From an archaeon (GTDB lineage: Archaea > Altiarchaeota > Altiarchaeia > IMC4 > QMZM01), in contig JAOZNG010000062.1 of assembly GCA_029933895.1 (NCBI GenBank), positions 1 through 6,953 of the forward strand: a stretch of DNA of 6,953 bases, given 5' to 3'. Below, piece by piece: positions 6,784 to 6,953 of the stretch (its first letter is position 1; every line of letters begins with the position of its first letter). A program made the position numbers and the translations under genes. The notes beneath the pieces are model-generated. The model worked only from the letters and a program-made list of their open reading frames with translations. It searched no databases and was not told the DNA's origin.

Positions 6784-6793
6784 CTTATATACA
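6784..6793 (-). promoter_or_regulatory. Archaeal TATA box candidate for the thiDN operon
   Basis: The minus strand reads TGTATATAAG. It overlaps the TAA stop (6785-6787) of the partial gene at the right edge. Initiation about 25 nt downstream (near 6760) would give a leader of roughly 45 nt to the thiDN ATG at 6715. The TA-rich run at 6721-6729 is too close to the ATG to drive thiDN from its usual start, so this site is the better candidate. Confidence 0.45.
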
Positions 6794-6952
6794 GGTTAAC
6801 TCTTCCTGACTGTTCCACATCACATTCATCGTGCATGTGCCTGATGACCCCACTATCTCTGCATTCAGGGTTATCTGCCTGGGCTTGTAGAGCATACTGC
6901 ATATTGGGTCGTGTTCAGACCATTTCTTCAGGAAGAAACACCAGAACAGCGT
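6785..6952 (-). CDS. C-terminal end of an unrecognised Cys-containing protein (cut by right edge)
   Basis: The minus-strand frame is open from the window edge (first full codon at 6952) to TAA at 6785-6787, giving 55 residues. Of the other two minus-strand frames, one stops within 8 codons of the edge and the other within 13. The visible tail begins TLFWCFFLKKWSEHDP and continues with CSMLYKPRQITLNAEIVG and a MWNSQEELTCI end. It holds four Cys (visible residues 5, 18, 40 and 54) and one short hydrophobic stretch, possibly the end of a helix. I do not recognise a family. It is on the same strand as thiDN and ends 69 nt before it, so it could be the first part of the same operon, but a TATA box lies at its stop. 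It is short enough that a chance open frame cannot be excluded. Confidence 0.45.
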   Translation of the reverse strand, partial: TLFWCFFLKKWSEHDPICSMLYKPRQITLNAEIVGSSGTCTMNVMWNSQEELTCI

Positions 6953-6953
6953 A

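Noticed and set aside
6716..6784. TPP riboswitch ahead of thiDN
   Set aside because: I looked for the CUGAGA and ACC-CUUGAACCUGAUC-type core on the minus strand and did not find them; the 69-nt gap is also small for the full aptamer plus leader.
6225..6809. 194-codon plus-strand open frame opposite thiDN
   Set aside because: It is antisense to the conserved ThiD domain; its hydrophobic, Ser-rich composition is the usual shadow of such a gene.

Overview
This window is almost certainly archaeal, most likely from a euryarchaeote or a related lineage; I cannot name a genus. The evidence is a full-length Nre-type DNA repair protein, a ThiD-ThiN fusion (the archaeal alternative to ThiE), a TIGR00300/archaeal ornithine-cyclodeaminase-type protein, a stand-alone KaiC/RadA-like ATPase, frequent AGG/AGA arginine and ATA isoleucine codons, and TATA-box promoter candidates of archaeal type. 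I see no rRNA, tRNA, CRISPR array, IS element or phage gene.

Layout. Positions 1-1994 (+ strand) carry two tandem TrkH/KtrB-type potassium transporter subunits. The first is cut by the left edge, so only its C-terminal 135 residues are visible. The second is complete (507 aa). They are separated by 60 nt and resemble each other clearly at the C-terminus, so they look like diverged tandem duplicates. No TrkA/KtrA-type regulatory subunit is visible.

Positions 2001-6715 are entirely on the minus strand. In transcription order the genes are thiDN (6715-5378), a 50-aa open frame (5365-5213), a TIGR00300 protein (5216-4011), nre (4014-2806) and a KaiC-like ATPase (2738-2001). The 50-aa frame, the TIGR00300 gene and nre are joined by two 4-nt ATGA overlaps. 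The 50-aa frame starts 12 nt after the thiDN stop. These four genes therefore look like one translationally coupled operon, joining thiamine phosphate synthesis, ornithine/proline metabolism and DNA repair. The KaiC-like gene follows after 67 nt of AT-rich DNA that holds its own TATA box and a tandem 10-bp repeat, so it probably has its own promoter. It converges on the second trkH with only 6 nt between the two stop codons.

The right edge (6785-6952, minus) holds the last 55 codons of a Cys-containing gene that I do not recognise, 69 nt upstream of thiDN.

Most of the window is recognisable archaeal housekeeping content, and I see no clear new multi-gene system. The points most worth a second look are: (i) the coupled 50-aa frame, which looks like the beginning of a nucleotidyltransferase with a decayed active site; (ii) the KaiC-like ATPase, which keeps Walker A and B but lacks the usual catalytic Glu pair; (iii) two promoter candidates whose TATA boxes lie on the stop codon of the upstream gene; and (iv) the tandem operator-like repeat ahead of the KaiC-like gene.
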